64,000 nucleotides of DNA from the NCBI GenBank assembly GCA_037144355.1, contig JBAWWY010000001.1, positions 1-64,000 of the forward strand, given 5' to 3'. Source of the stretch: JBAWWY01 sp037144355. GTDB taxonomy: Bacteria > Bacillota > Clostridia > Peptostreptococcales > Anaerovoracaceae. Numbering within the stretch: position 1 is the stretch's first letter; each line of letters opens with the position of its first letter. The position numbers were made by a program, and so were the translations under genes. A model generated the notes under the pieces. That model was not told where the DNA came from. It saw only the letters and a list, made by a program, of their open reading frames with translations, and searched no databases. Positions 36,650-45,574 of the stretch are shown here, piece after piece.

Positions 36650-38518
36650 TCACACAAGGAAGAAAGACACTATGCCACCAACCAGGAATGCAGAGAGAAA
36701 GCTCCCACCCCATATCATTATGGCGTCAAGGGGTTTTCTCTCTTTAAACAAAACCATAATTGAAGCAATACATGGTACAAAAAGTGTAATTACTACAAGA
36801 GCTACAACTATTTGTCCTTGTGATAAAAGGTTTTTTTCGACAAGAGTATTTAAGCCGGCAGCTCCAAAATCCCTTCTAATTATTCCCATTATGAAAACAT
36901 TTGTGACTTCTGCGGGAAGCTTTAAAAAATGTACTGTGACAGGGGAGAAGAAAGCGCTGATCTTGGGAAAGCTGTTTGTGTAACTAAGCAGCGAGACTAT
37001 AACTGACCCTAGGGCAAACATTGGACCTGCGTCGAACAAAAAGTGCTTTGCCTTTTGCATGGTTTTTTTGAAAACATTCATGGCAACAGGGACTCTAATG
37101 CTTGGTATATCAATTAGGAGATCAGTAGAAGTTCCAGGAAGCAGTTTGTTTAGCAAAACTCCGAGAAAAGCAAAAACCAGCATTATAGACATTATATAAT
37201 AAAGTGTATATTGAAGGCTCATCGTAGCGGCAATACCAATTATTACTCCGAATTGAGCGGAACAGGGGACGGCAACACATAGCAAAACCGTGGCGATGAT
37301 TCTTTCACGCTTGGAACCCAGTATTCTTGTGCTAATCAAGGCCATTGTAACGCAGCCAAAGCCGAGTATCATAGGTATTACAGCTCTTCCGTTAAGACCG
37401 AAGAACATGAAAATCCTGTCAAGGAGGACGGCAATTCTCGGAAGTAACCCTGAATCCTCAAGCAGTGACATCATGAAATGGAAACCGATAACCAAAGGAA
37501 GAAGAAGCCCGAACAAATATATCGGCACCATGGTCAATAGACCATATTGGCCAATCATCAAGTTGCCAATAAAACTTTTGGGATTTAAAAACGAAGAGGT
37601 TACATGAAGGATAAAATTATTGTAGTATGTCCCCATAATCAAATGTTCAGTTACGCTAACAACACCTTGTGCTACTACTATGCCAATAAAAGCGAAAACA
37701 GCTGCAAGAATAACAATCAATATGGGAAATCCGGTAAGAGGTCTAATCATCAAATCCCCAAATCGTTGGGAGATAGAGGGTTTTAGATTTTCTATGTTGA
37801 ATACCGTATTGAACATTAGATTTACATGGTTTCTTCTCAATTTGTATATACATTCCCTACATGCGTTTTTTCTTTTAATATGATGATCTATAAGAATATA
37901 CTCATCTTCTTCAAGCAATAGCAAAGCTTCAGCCCTTGAATCAACCAATTCACTGACATTACCTATAAGCGGCTCAATCTCTTTTACTGTATTGCCGATT
38001 CTTCCGCCTCTGTTCAATGACTTTTTAATCTCATCAAGTCCAATTCCTTTTGTCGCAGAGCATGGGACAACATCAACCCCCAGGAATTCGGAAAGAGAAT
38101 CAATATCGATGTGGATATTCGCTTTCTTCACTTCGTCATACATATTCAAGGCCACAACAACTGGTTTCCCCATGTCTATAATTTGCTGTGTCAGGAATAA
38201 GTCTCTCTCAAGATGAACGGCATCAACAACATTTAAAACCAAATCAGCATAGATGATGGAATCCCTTGTAACTTTTTCCTCGTCATTGAATGCAGAGATA
38301 CCATATACACCTGGTGTGTCGATTACAGTAAAATTTTCATATGAACCCATTGTTATGTCAACTGTAGTCCCTGGGAAATTTGAGACATCTACGTAAGTGC
38401 CGGTTAAAGCATTAAAAAAAACGGATTTGCCCACGTTGGGATTGCCAACCAATATAAGAGTGGGGTTGTGGCTATGGGTCAATTCTGTAAGTATCTGGCT
38501 GGATTGATGGCAGTGCAT
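36650..38518 (-). CDS. feoB: Ferrous iron transporter FeoB
   Basis: Fe(II) uptake permease with an N-terminal GTPase. The 622 residues show the G-protein motifs GNPNVGKS, PGTTVD and DTPGVYG, the GDP-dissociation helical domain (about 180-230), then eight or more membrane segments. The ATG at 38518 has AGGAGG upstream and overlaps the feoA stop (TAATG), so the two are translationally coupled. No feoC is present. It converges on the LTA synthase gene with 47 bases between. Confidence 0.95.
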   Translation of the reverse strand: MHCHQSSQILTELTHSHNPTLILVGNPNVGKSVFFNALTGTYVDVSNFPGTTVDITMGSYENFTVIDTPGVYGISAFNDEEKVTRDSIIYADLVLNVVDAVHLERDLFLTQQIIDMGKPVVVALNMYDEVKKANIHIDIDSLSEFLGVDVVPCSATKGIGLDEIKKSLNRGGRIGNTVKEIEPLIGNVSELVDSRAEALLLLEEDEYILIDHHIKRKNACRECIYKLRRNHVNLMFNTVFNIENLKPSISQRFGDLMIRPLTGFPILIVILAAVFAFIGIVVAQGVVSVTEHLIMGTYYNNFILHVTSSFLNPKSFIGNLMIGQYGLLTMVPIYLFGLLLPLVIGFHFMMSLLEDSGLLPRIAVLLDRIFMFFGLNGRAVIPMILGFGCVTMALISTRILGSKRERIIATVLLCVAVPCSAQFGVIIGIAATMSLQYTLYYIMSIMLVFAFLGVLLNKLLPGTSTDLLIDIPSIRVPVAMNVFKKTMQKAKHFLFDAGPMFALGSVIVSLLSYTNSFPKISAFFSPVTVHFLKLPAEVTNVFIMGIIRRDFGAAGLNTLVEKNLLSQGQIVVALVVITLFVPCIASIMVLFKERKPLDAIMIWGGSFLSAFLVGGIVSFFLV

Positions 38519-38745
38519 TAAATTACCTCCTGCAAGCAAATGGTTATTTCATTTGCCAGACTTCTTCCTATAGCAACTTCCTGCATTCCCAACTTTAATA
38601 TAATTGGACCATTTGGAACCTTGTTCGAACAGTGTACCGTGCTACCTTCACCCATGCCAAGCCTGATAGTTTGCTGCCTTGCAGAATGGTTTGCAATATT
38701 TATAATTTTAAAAATCTGGCCTTTTTTTACATCTGAAAGATTCAT
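38518..38745 (-). CDS. feoA: Ferrous iron transport protein FeoA
   Basis: Small SH3-like cytoplasmic partner of FeoB, 75 residues, beginning MNLSDVKKGQIFKI and containing the family block ANHSARQQTIRLGMGEG. GAGGAG precedes the ATG. It heads the feoAB operon under two Fur boxes. Confidence 0.93.
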   Translation of the reverse strand: MNLSDVKKGQIFKIINIANHSARQQTIRLGMGEGSTVHCSNKVPNGPIILKLGMQEVAIGRSLANEITICLQEVI

Positions 38746-38775
38746 CTTAAACTCCTCATAACTTATCTATTTAAA

Positions 38776-38790
38776 TGATAATTATTCTCA
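38776..38790. promoter_or_regulatory. Fur box 2 of feoAB
   Basis: TGATAATTATTCTCA differs by one base from the 7-1-7 Fur palindrome TGATAATnATTATCA. It lies just downstream of the feoA -10 box. Confidence 0.75.
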
Positions 38791-38796
38791 GTTACA

Positions 38797-38825
38797 TTTA
38801 TAGCATAAATGATAATTATTATCAA
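38797..38825 (-). promoter_or_regulatory. feoAB promoter
   Basis: On the minus strand TTGATA and TATAAA are spaced by 17 bases, and the -10 is preceded by TGC (extended -10). The -35 box lies within the first Fur palindrome. Confidence 0.75.
38810..38824. promoter_or_regulatory. Fur box 1 of feoAB (perfect 7-1-7 palindrome)
   Basis: TGATAATTATTATCA is an exact 7-1-7 inverted repeat of the Bacillus-type Fur consensus. It overlaps the -35 box, so iron-loaded Fur would block RNA polymerase. Confidence 0.85.
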
Positions 38826-38926
38826 GTAGATTTAGAAAATATTTAATTAATTATTATTCCTTCATTAAAATATGTTATAATTTATAGAAATTACTTTGTA
38901 TTCCCTTAATTGAGAAAGGACAGGCT

Positions 38927-40309
38927 ATGGATAATTCTTTAATAATTATTTCGGGTTTTGGAATCATGATAATATTATTGCTTGTATTAATGTTCAAGGT
39001 TAAAAAATCTTCAGATTCAGGAGACAATGAAAAATTCCAGGAATCAATTGAAAAATTGAAACAAGAAATAAATGCTGAAATTAAAAGTTCAAAGCAGGAG
39101 ACAATAGTTCTGCTTCAATCAAGTATGAAGGATATGGGAGAATTGAATGTAAGCTTCCAAAGGCAGTCTGCGGAGCAAAATATCAACTTTCAACGACAAT
39201 CATCCGAACAACAGGATAAAAGGCTGATATCTTTAAATGACCAATTCAAGAATTTCACCATGCAAAGTGAGCAAAAGCTGGATAATATAAGAAATACAAT
39301 GGAAAATAGAATTCAATCAATGCAGGAGGAGAATGGAAAAAAACTCGACCAAATGAGAGAGACTGTTGATGAAAAGCTTCAGAAGACTTTGGAAGAAAGA
39401 ATTAGCAAATCTTTTACCTTGGTCAGTGAGAGGCTTGAACAAGTATACAAGGGACTTGGTGAAATGCAAACTCTTGCAATAGGAGTAGGCGATTTAAAAA
39501 AAGTGCTTTCAAATGTAAAAACAAGGGGAATACTTGGGGAAATACAACTTGGAGCCATATTGGAGGAAATCCTTTCAAAAGAACAATATGAGGAAAACAT
39601 TGTTACAAAAAAGGGAACAGGGGATAGGGTTGAATTTGCCATTAAACTTCCCGGAGACGACAACAACCCGGTTTATCTGCCAATTGATGCGAAGTTTCCA
39701 ATGGAAGCTTATGAAAAGCTCATCGATGCCTATGATACAGGAGATCCAGCAGCGGTAGATTTAGCTGCTTCAATACTGGAGAAGAATGTTAAGGGCTTTG
39801 CCAAGACTATTTCAGAAAAATACATCGATCCACCTAATACAACAGATTTTGGAATAATGTTTCTTCCAATTGAAGGATTATATGCCGAGGTCGTAAGACG
39901 GGGAATGGTGGAAACTCTACAAAGGGAATATAAAATCAGCATAGCAGGACCAACTACCATGGCAGCCATCCTAAATAGCCTTCAGATGGGTTTTAAAACG
40001 CTTGCAATACAAAAGCGTTCCAGCGAGGTATGGAATGTTCTCAGCGCCGTAAAGACTGAATTTGAGAAGTTTGGAACAGTTCTAGCGGCAACACAGACCA
40101 GGCTTGAACAGGCTCACTCAGAACTTGATAAGCTAGTTGGTGCGAGAACAAGAAAAATACAAAGCAAGTTAAGAATGATATCCACGCTTCCAGACGACAG
40201 CAGTGTAGCAATATTAGGTATAGATGAAAGAGATGAGGAAGCGGTTGAAGATTTGTCAGAAGTTGCGGATGAATTGAAAATTATCGACGAAGATGAAAAG
40301 GAAGATTAA
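38927..40309 (+). CDS. rmuC: RmuC family DNA recombination protein
   Basis: RmuC proteins limit inversions at short repeats and have a nuclease-like core; the precise activity is unknown. The 460 residues have one N-terminal membrane helix (about 5-24), a long coiled coil (about 30-170, with Q/S-rich repeats such as FQRQS), and the RmuC core with GILGEIQLGAILEEIL, LPIDAKFPMEAYE and FLPIEGLYAEV. Acidic C-terminal tail. A putative TATAAT lies at 38876-38881. Confidence 0.93.
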   Translation: MDNSLIIISGFGIMIILLLVLMFKVKKSSDSGDNEKFQESIEKLKQEINAEIKSSKQETIVLLQSSMKDMGELNVSFQRQSAEQNINFQRQSSEQQDKRLISLNDQFKNFTMQSEQKLDNIRNTMENRIQSMQEENGKKLDQMRETVDEKLQKTLEERISKSFTLVSERLEQVYKGLGEMQTLAIGVGDLKKVLSNVKTRGILGEIQLGAILEEILSKEQYEENIVTKKGTGDRVEFAIKLPGDDNNPVYLPIDAKFPMEAYEKLIDAYDTGDPAAVDLAASILEKNVKGFAKTISEKYIDPPNTTDFGIMFLPIEGLYAEVVRRGMVETLQREYKISIAGPTTMAAILNSLQMGFKTLAIQKRSSEVWNVLSAVKTEFEKFGTVLAATQTRLEQAHSELDKLVGARTRKIQSKLRMISTLPDDSSVAILGIDERDEEAVEDLSEVADELKIIDEDEKED

Positions 40310-40345
40310 ATAGAATAAATTCATTAAAACACAAGGAGAAATGAT

Positions 40346-40981
40346 ATGGAATATTTTGATCTAATTGAGAAAAGATACAGTGTAAGAAAATTTACTCAGG
40401 ATGAAGTAAAAAAAGAGGATCTGGAAAAAATGATCAAAGCTGCTGGGATTGCTCCATCAGGGAAAAACAGGCAAGATTGGCATTTTGTCATAGTAAGAAA
40501 CAAGGAAATTATTAAAAAAATGGGGGAGACTGTTAAAACAAGAGTCCAAAATATTTCAGAACATCTTTCAAAAGAAGAGGCGGATAATTTTATTAAATTC
40601 AATAGATTCTCGTCATTTTTTGAAGATGCGCCAGTTGTTGTTTGTGTCTATGCTAAGGATTATATCCCTGAAGGTTTTGAAGAGATGACCGCTGCCAGGG
40701 ATGATAAAAGCAATATTGATAGATTGTTTTATGCCAAACCAGGGATTCAAGGTGTTGGTGCTGCAATCGAGAATTTGATTCTTGCGGCATTTGATCTTGG
40801 ATATGGTGCATGCTGGATGACAAACCCAAATAATTCCGCTATTATGTTGGAAGATTTGCTTGGGTATAAGGATGAAGAATCAAAAAAACTTCTTGCAATA
40901 GTACCTATTGGCGTTCCTGCGGGAGAAAAGAGGAGTCCAAAGAAAAAGGAATTATCTGAAATTGCAACATGGATTGATTGA
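40346..40981 (+). CDS. Nitroreductase family protein
   Basis: FMN-dependent oxidoreductase family; the substrate is unknown. The 211 residues show the N-terminal RYSVRKF with FMN arginines, APSGKNRQDWHFV, and the C-terminal LGYGACWM region. CGTIPIGVPAGEK-like ends are typical (here IVPIGVPAGEKR). AAGGAG precedes the ATG, and the stop is nine bases before the phosphoesterase gene. Confidence 0.9.
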   Translation: MEYFDLIEKRYSVRKFTQDEVKKEDLEKMIKAAGIAPSGKNRQDWHFVIVRNKEIIKKMGETVKTRVQNISEHLSKEEADNFIKFNRFSSFFEDAPVVVCVYAKDYIPEGFEEMTAARDDKSNIDRLFYAKPGIQGVGAAIENLILAAFDLGYGACWMTNPNNSAIMLEDLLGYKDEESKKLLAIVPIGVPAGEKRSPKKKELSEIATWID

Positions 40982-40990
40982 GGGGAATAA

Positions 40991-41680
40991 ATGGCACTTT
41001 TTTCTATAGCTGACTTGCATCTTTCGTTTACCACTGAAAAGCCAATGGATATATACGGAGGCTGGTGGATTAATCATACGGAAACAATAAGAAACAACTG
41101 GCTTCAAAATATTGGGGAAGATGATACAGTTCTAATTCCTGGGGATATTTCCTGGGCTCTTAGGCTGGAAGATGCCAAAGAAGATTTATCATGGCTTGAT
41201 GCTTTGCCCGGCAAGAAGATTGCAGTAAAGGGAAATCATGATTTATGGTGGTCTTCAATCAGCAAACTTTCAAAACTTTCATTGGATATTAATTTCATTC
41301 AAAATAACTTTTTCCAATATGAAGACTACGCAATTTGCGGTACCAGGGGATGGATTTGTCCTGGAGACAAGGATTTCACCATTCATGATGAAAAAATATA
41401 TAAACGGGAAGTAAATAGGTTGATGCTTTCACTTAATGCGGCAAAAAGTGAGGGATTTAGAAAATTTATTGCAATGCTTCATTTCCCACCAACAAATGAA
41501 AATATGGATAAGTCTGGATTTACTGAATTGTTGGAGGAATATGGAGTTGAAGCTTTGGTATATGGGCATCTTCACAATAAGGAAGGATTTAACAAGGGTA
41601 TAAAAGGCGAGGTTAATGGAATAAAATACTATTTGACTTCCTGCGATGCAATAGAATGCAATCCGATGAAATTATTATAA
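40991..41680 (+). CDS. Metallophosphoesterase
   Basis: Calcineurin-like phosphoesterase (COG1768 type), 229 residues. The metal-site motifs are SIADLHLS, PGDISWA, KGNHDLWW, MLHFPP and YGHLH. The physiological substrate is unknown. GAGGGGAAT lies before the ATG. It sits between the nitroreductase and deoB with short gaps, so it is probably co-transcribed. Confidence 0.92.
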   Translation: MALFSIADLHLSFTTEKPMDIYGGWWINHTETIRNNWLQNIGEDDTVLIPGDISWALRLEDAKEDLSWLDALPGKKIAVKGNHDLWWSSISKLSKLSLDINFIQNNFFQYEDYAICGTRGWICPGDKDFTIHDEKIYKREVNRLMLSLNAAKSEGFRKFIAMLHFPPTNENMDKSGFTELLEEYGVEALVYGHLHNKEGFNKGIKGEVNGIKYYLTSCDAIECNPMKLL

Positions 41681-41701
41681 TAATAGCTAATAGGAGAAAA
41701 A

Positions 41702-42874
41702 ATGGATAAGAGAGTTATATTGATAGTTCTTGACAGCCTTGGAGTTGGTGCATTGGATGATGCCCAGCTTTATGGAGACTTAGGATCGAACACACTTCAA
41801 CATATTTTGGATAATTATCCAAACCATGCTTTTCCGAATTTGGCGGACTTGGGTTTGTTCAATATTGATGGGATTAAAAGTGAATTGAAAAGTATTAGCC
41901 CAAAAGGATCTTATGGAAGGTTGAAAGAAATTTCACCAGGCAAAGATACAATAACAGGACACTGGGAAATTGCAGGGCTCTTGACCATGATTCCATTCAG
42001 AACATTCCCGGATGGATTTCCAAAAGAGTTTATCAGTGCATATGAAGAAAGAATTGGAATTAAGACCTTGGGGAATTACGCGGCATCAGGAATAGACATC
42101 CTCCACCAGCTTGGACCAAAACACAATGAGACACTTTCGCCTATTGTCTATACATCAGCCGACAGCGTATTCCAGATTGCTGTCAATGTTGATCTAGTAC
42201 CACTTGCGAAACTTTACGAATATTGCGAGATAGCAAGAGAAATGCTGGTTGGTGAGATGCAAGTAGGCAGGGTGATAGCAAGGCCTTTCATTATAAGAAA
42301 CAATGAATATATTAGAACTTCCGATAGAAAAGACTATGCAGTCTCTCCAACAGGAAAGACCATGCTGGACAATATAGGAGAATCTGGACAGATCGTTGTG
42401 GGTGTGGGAAAAATTGGAGATATTTTCAATGAAACGGGAATAACCAAATCGATACATACCATAAGCAACATGGATGGTGTTGATCAAACTTTAAGAGAAA
42501 TGAAAGAGGATTTTGCTGGCCTTATATTTACCAACCTGGTAGATTTTGATTCGAAATATGGGCATAGGAGAGATCCAATTGGCTACGGAAATGCCATTAA
42601 AGATTTTGATGACAGACTTCCGGAAATAATCCGGGGTTTGAAAGAAAACGACATGCTTATTCTATGCGCAGACCATGGAAATGATCCAATGCATTCGGGA
42701 TGGGACCATACTAGAGAGTATGTGCCAATTATTATTTATGGAAAACATTTTTCATCTAATATAAATCTTGGAAGTACTCATGGATTTTCAGATATTGGTG
42801 CAACAATTTGTGAATATCTTAGGGCAAAGAAGACAAATATAGGCGAAAGCTTTTTAGAAAAGGTTATAAGGTAA
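41702..42874 (+). CDS. deoB: Phosphopentomutase
   Basis: Interconverts ribose-1-phosphate and ribose-5-phosphate (and the deoxy forms) in nucleoside breakdown. The 390-residue alkaline-phosphatase-fold protein shows VLDSLGVGALDD, the catalytic threonine region GKDTITGHWE, and CADHGNDP. TAGGAG precedes the ATG. Paired with the nucleoside phosphorylase four bases downstream. Confidence 0.96.
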   Translation: MDKRVILIVLDSLGVGALDDAQLYGDLGSNTLQHILDNYPNHAFPNLADLGLFNIDGIKSELKSISPKGSYGRLKEISPGKDTITGHWEIAGLLTMIPFRTFPDGFPKEFISAYEERIGIKTLGNYAASGIDILHQLGPKHNETLSPIVYTSADSVFQIAVNVDLVPLAKLYEYCEIAREMLVGEMQVGRVIARPFIIRNNEYIRTSDRKDYAVSPTGKTMLDNIGESGQIVVGVGKIGDIFNETGITKSIHTISNMDGVDQTLREMKEDFAGLIFTNLVDFDSKYGHRRDPIGYGNAIKDFDDRLPEIIRGLKENDMLILCADHGNDPMHSGWDHTREYVPIIIYGKHFSSNINLGSTHGFSDIGATICEYLRAKKTNIGESFLEKVIR

Positions 42875-42878
42875 AATT

Positions 42879-44183
42879 ATGAGCATGTATGATTTGATAC
42901 TGAAAAAAAGAGATGGGTTTCAACTTAACAAAGAAGAAATCGACAATTTCATTTCGGAATACTCAGCAGGAGATATTCCAGACTACCAAGCTTCAGCATT
43001 GTTGATGGCGATATATTTCAGAGGGCTAACCAAGGAGGAAACATTCTTCTTAACAGATGCTATGAAAAGATCTGGGGAGGTTGCAGATTTATCAAAGATA
43101 CAAGGCATCAAGGTGGACAAGCATAGTACTGGAGGCGTAGGGGATAAGACTACACTGATAGTTGGACCACTAGCAGCATCCTGTGGTGTTCCAATTGCAA
43201 AGATGTCGGGCAGAGGCTTGGGATTCACTGGTGGAACTGTTGACAAGATGGAGTCTATTCCGGGATTTAGAACAGCACTGGAACCTGAAGAATTTATTGA
43301 ACTTGTTAATAGAATTGGATTATCTGTAATTGGACAATCAGCCCACATTGCATTGGCAGACAAGAAGCTTTATGCATTGAGAGATGTTACGGCTACAGTA
43401 GACAGCATTGGACTGATAACTTCCAGTATAATGAGCAAAAAACTAGCTTCAGGGAGCGATGCCATAGTTTTAGATGTAAAGTGCGGCAATGGAGCATTTA
43501 TGGAAAAAATGAAGGATGCCGAAGAACTGGGACGATGGATGGTAGATATAGGCAATGCGGCTGGAAAGAAGACAGTAGCATTTATAACAGATATGAGCCA
43601 GCCCCTTGGAAATGCAGTAGGAAATTCCTTAGAGGTTATAGAAGCTATAGAAACGCTAAAGAATAGGGGACCGGTTGATATTACTGAACTATCATTAAGA
43701 CTATCGGCATATATGGTTTATCTGGGTGGGAAAACTAAATCACCTGCAGAAGCTTATCAAATGGTTCATGAAAAACTCATCTTAGGAGAGGGCTTGAAGA
43801 AGCTGTCAGAATTCATCACTGGACAAGGTGGAAATGCAGATGTTATCAATGATTACAGTTTAATGCCAGGAGCCAAATACAAAAGTGAAATTAAATGCAC
43901 CGAAGAAGGCTATGTTTTTAGTATTGATGCAAGAGCAATTGGGAACGCATCCCTTCATTCTGGGGCAGGCAGGGAAACCAAGGAAGATAAAATTGACCTT
44001 GGAGCTGGAATTATAATTAATAAAAAAGTAGGGGATTCAGTTAAAATGGGAGATCTGCTTGCTACTATCTATAGCAACGACCGAGAGAAACTTGAGAAAG
44101 CTTCAAACATTGGGAAAGATGCTTTTACAATATCAAAAGAAAAACCAGAGCTACCGATTCTAATAAAGAAAATTATTGAATAG
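42879..44183 (+). CDS. pdp: Pyrimidine-nucleoside phosphorylase
   Basis: Phosphorolyses uridine, thymidine or deoxyuridine to base and (deoxy)ribose-1-phosphate, which deoB then uses. The 434 residues show KHSTGGVGDKTTL, MSGRGLGFTGGTVDKMES and the SSIMSKKLASG block typical of the thymidine/pyrimidine phosphorylase family. The name deoA (thymidine phosphorylase) is the near alternative; Firmicutes enzymes are mostly Pdp. Followed by a terminator. Confidence 0.94.
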   Translation: MSMYDLILKKRDGFQLNKEEIDNFISEYSAGDIPDYQASALLMAIYFRGLTKEETFFLTDAMKRSGEVADLSKIQGIKVDKHSTGGVGDKTTLIVGPLAASCGVPIAKMSGRGLGFTGGTVDKMESIPGFRTALEPEEFIELVNRIGLSVIGQSAHIALADKKLYALRDVTATVDSIGLITSSIMSKKLASGSDAIVLDVKCGNGAFMEKMKDAEELGRWMVDIGNAAGKKTVAFITDMSQPLGNAVGNSLEVIEAIETLKNRGPVDITELSLRLSAYMVYLGGKTKSPAEAYQMVHEKLILGEGLKKLSEFITGQGGNADVINDYSLMPGAKYKSEIKCTEEGYVFSIDARAIGNASLHSGAGRETKEDKIDLGAGIIINKKVGDSVKMGDLLATIYSNDREKLEKASNIGKDAFTISKEKPELPILIKKIIE

Positions 44184-44274
44184 AATTAACAATAATATAT
44201 ATTATGTTAAATTAAAAGAGAATCAAAATACATCTGTCATATTATATAAAGGCAATATTATAACTGAAATATTC

Positions 44275-44303
44275 AAAGAAGGCTTGTAAAGCCTTCTTTT
44301 TAT
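44275..44303 (+). terminator. Terminator after pdp
   Basis: AAAGAAGGCTT pairs perfectly with AAGCCTTCTTT around GTA, followed by TTTTAT. It closes the deoB-pdp transcript. Confidence 0.88.
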
Positions 44304-44399
44304 TGTCGTTTTAATGTTCTTGTAAATGAAAAAGAAGAAGCGTAAAGTATAAATAACAAATAATAACAAATATGTAAATTAATGACATATAAATTAAAA

Positions 44400-44434
44400 T
44401 ATGCAATATTACTAAATTGTTGCTATGCAATATT
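44400..44434. repeat. Direct repeat of TATGCAATATT before the Tad operon
   Basis: TATGCAATATT occurs at 44400-44410 and again at 44424-44434, 24 bases apart start to start (about two helical turns), ending 22 bases before the first Tad gene. It could be a regulator binding site. The rest of the 273-base gap is very AT-rich with the pdp terminator and no other gene. A TTGACA at 44433 is too close to the start codon to act as a -35 for it. Confidence 0.5.
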
Positions 44435-44456
44435 GACAAAATTGGTGTAATGAAAA

Positions 44457-45557
44457 ATGAAAATTGGATTAATATTAGAAAACCGGGAATATGCTATAAA
44501 AATCGGAGAATACTTATCAAATAGGAATCACGATTATGACATTTATATATTAAATGAAATTAATGACAACAAAGATTTGGAAGGCGACATCAAGAATCTT
44601 AATTTGGAGTTGGTTATTATTGATTCGGAGGAGAATCACTTAATAATAAATAAAATTAATTTGAGTGAAAAACTAAAATGTATAATTCTAGTAGAGGAAA
44701 TTGAGGAGAAATCCGAACTCATAAATGAAAATCAAGTAAAATTAAAAAAATTTCAATCAATGCAAAATTTAAATTCAGAGATCAAGTTTCTAAACTCGAA
44801 TTCCAAAGGATTTATCAATTATAAACGTGGTGAACAAAATGATAGATTATTTTCCGTAACAAGTGGAGCTGGAGGTGTTGGAAAGAGTGTAATTTCAGTT
44901 TCAATAGCACGGGATATTTCTAAAAGATTTCTAAAACGAGTTCTATATTTAAATTTAGAAACATTTCAAAAGTATGATTCATATTTCAATGATATGAAAA
45001 CTAGCAAAAGAGATATGTCGGATTTTCTTTATTATCTTTTTAAAACAATAGAAAATCCAATATCGTATAAAAAAATTGAAAGTTACCTTTATAAAGATCC
45101 ATTTGGAGTTTATACATTTTATCCAAGCGTAGGGATAAATCAATTATTAAAACTTGAAATTGAGGAATTAAGAGTGGCAATTGAATATATTTGCAAGGTT
45201 GGAGAATTTAATTATATTATAATTGATTTTTCATCGGAGCAAACTGAAGTATTGAATTTAATGTATAAAAGCAGCAATTGCCTTTTACTTGTTACAGAAA
45301 ATTCTATTATTACCAAAGAAAAGAATGTAGCTTTATTGGATTCGTTGGAATTGAATCGAAATTTAAAAGATGAAGACAAAACAATGATGATATACAACAA
45401 TGAAGAAATTGGAGGTGGCACTCATTGCGATAATCTATTTGTGGAATATGATCCAGCTAGCATTAATTGTTTGAAGGATAAAGTTGAAATTTCAATGTAT
45501 GGGAATTTCTACTTTGGAATACAGAAAATATCTGATTATCTTATAAAGAACTATTAA
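44457..45557 (+). CDS. TadZ/CpaE-like ParA-type ATPase
   Basis: Localisation ATPase of the Tad/Flp pilus. The 366 residues comprise a receiver-like N-terminal region without clear phosphorylation residues (about 1-110) and a ParA/MinD domain with the deviant Walker A GAGGVGKS (about 137-144) and YIIIDFSSE as Walker B/switch. The ribosome site is weak (GGTG). First gene of a nine-gene Tad operon that is more AT-rich and Ile/Lys/Asn-rich than its neighbours. Confidence 0.88.
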   Translation: MKIGLILENREYAIKIGEYLSNRNHDYDIYILNEINDNKDLEGDIKNLNLELVIIDSEENHLIINKINLSEKLKCIILVEEIEEKSELINENQVKLKKFQSMQNLNSEIKFLNSNSKGFINYKRGEQNDRLFSVTSGAGGVGKSVISVSIARDISKRFLKRVLYLNLETFQKYDSYFNDMKTSKRDMSDFLYYLFKTIENPISYKKIESYLYKDPFGVYTFYPSVGINQLLKLEIEELRVAIEYICKVGEFNYIIIDFSSEQTEVLNLMYKSSNCLLLVTENSIITKEKNVALLDSLELNRNLKDEDKTMMIYNNEEIGGGTHCDNLFVEYDPASINCLKDKVEISMYGNFYFGIQKISDYLIKNY

Positions 45558-45574
45558 AAGAAAAGGAGGAGATG

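Noticed and set aside
36630..36983. Plus-strand open frame of 117 codons at the end of feoB.
   Set aside because: It is the antisense of conserved feoB coding sequence and shows no protein-family features.
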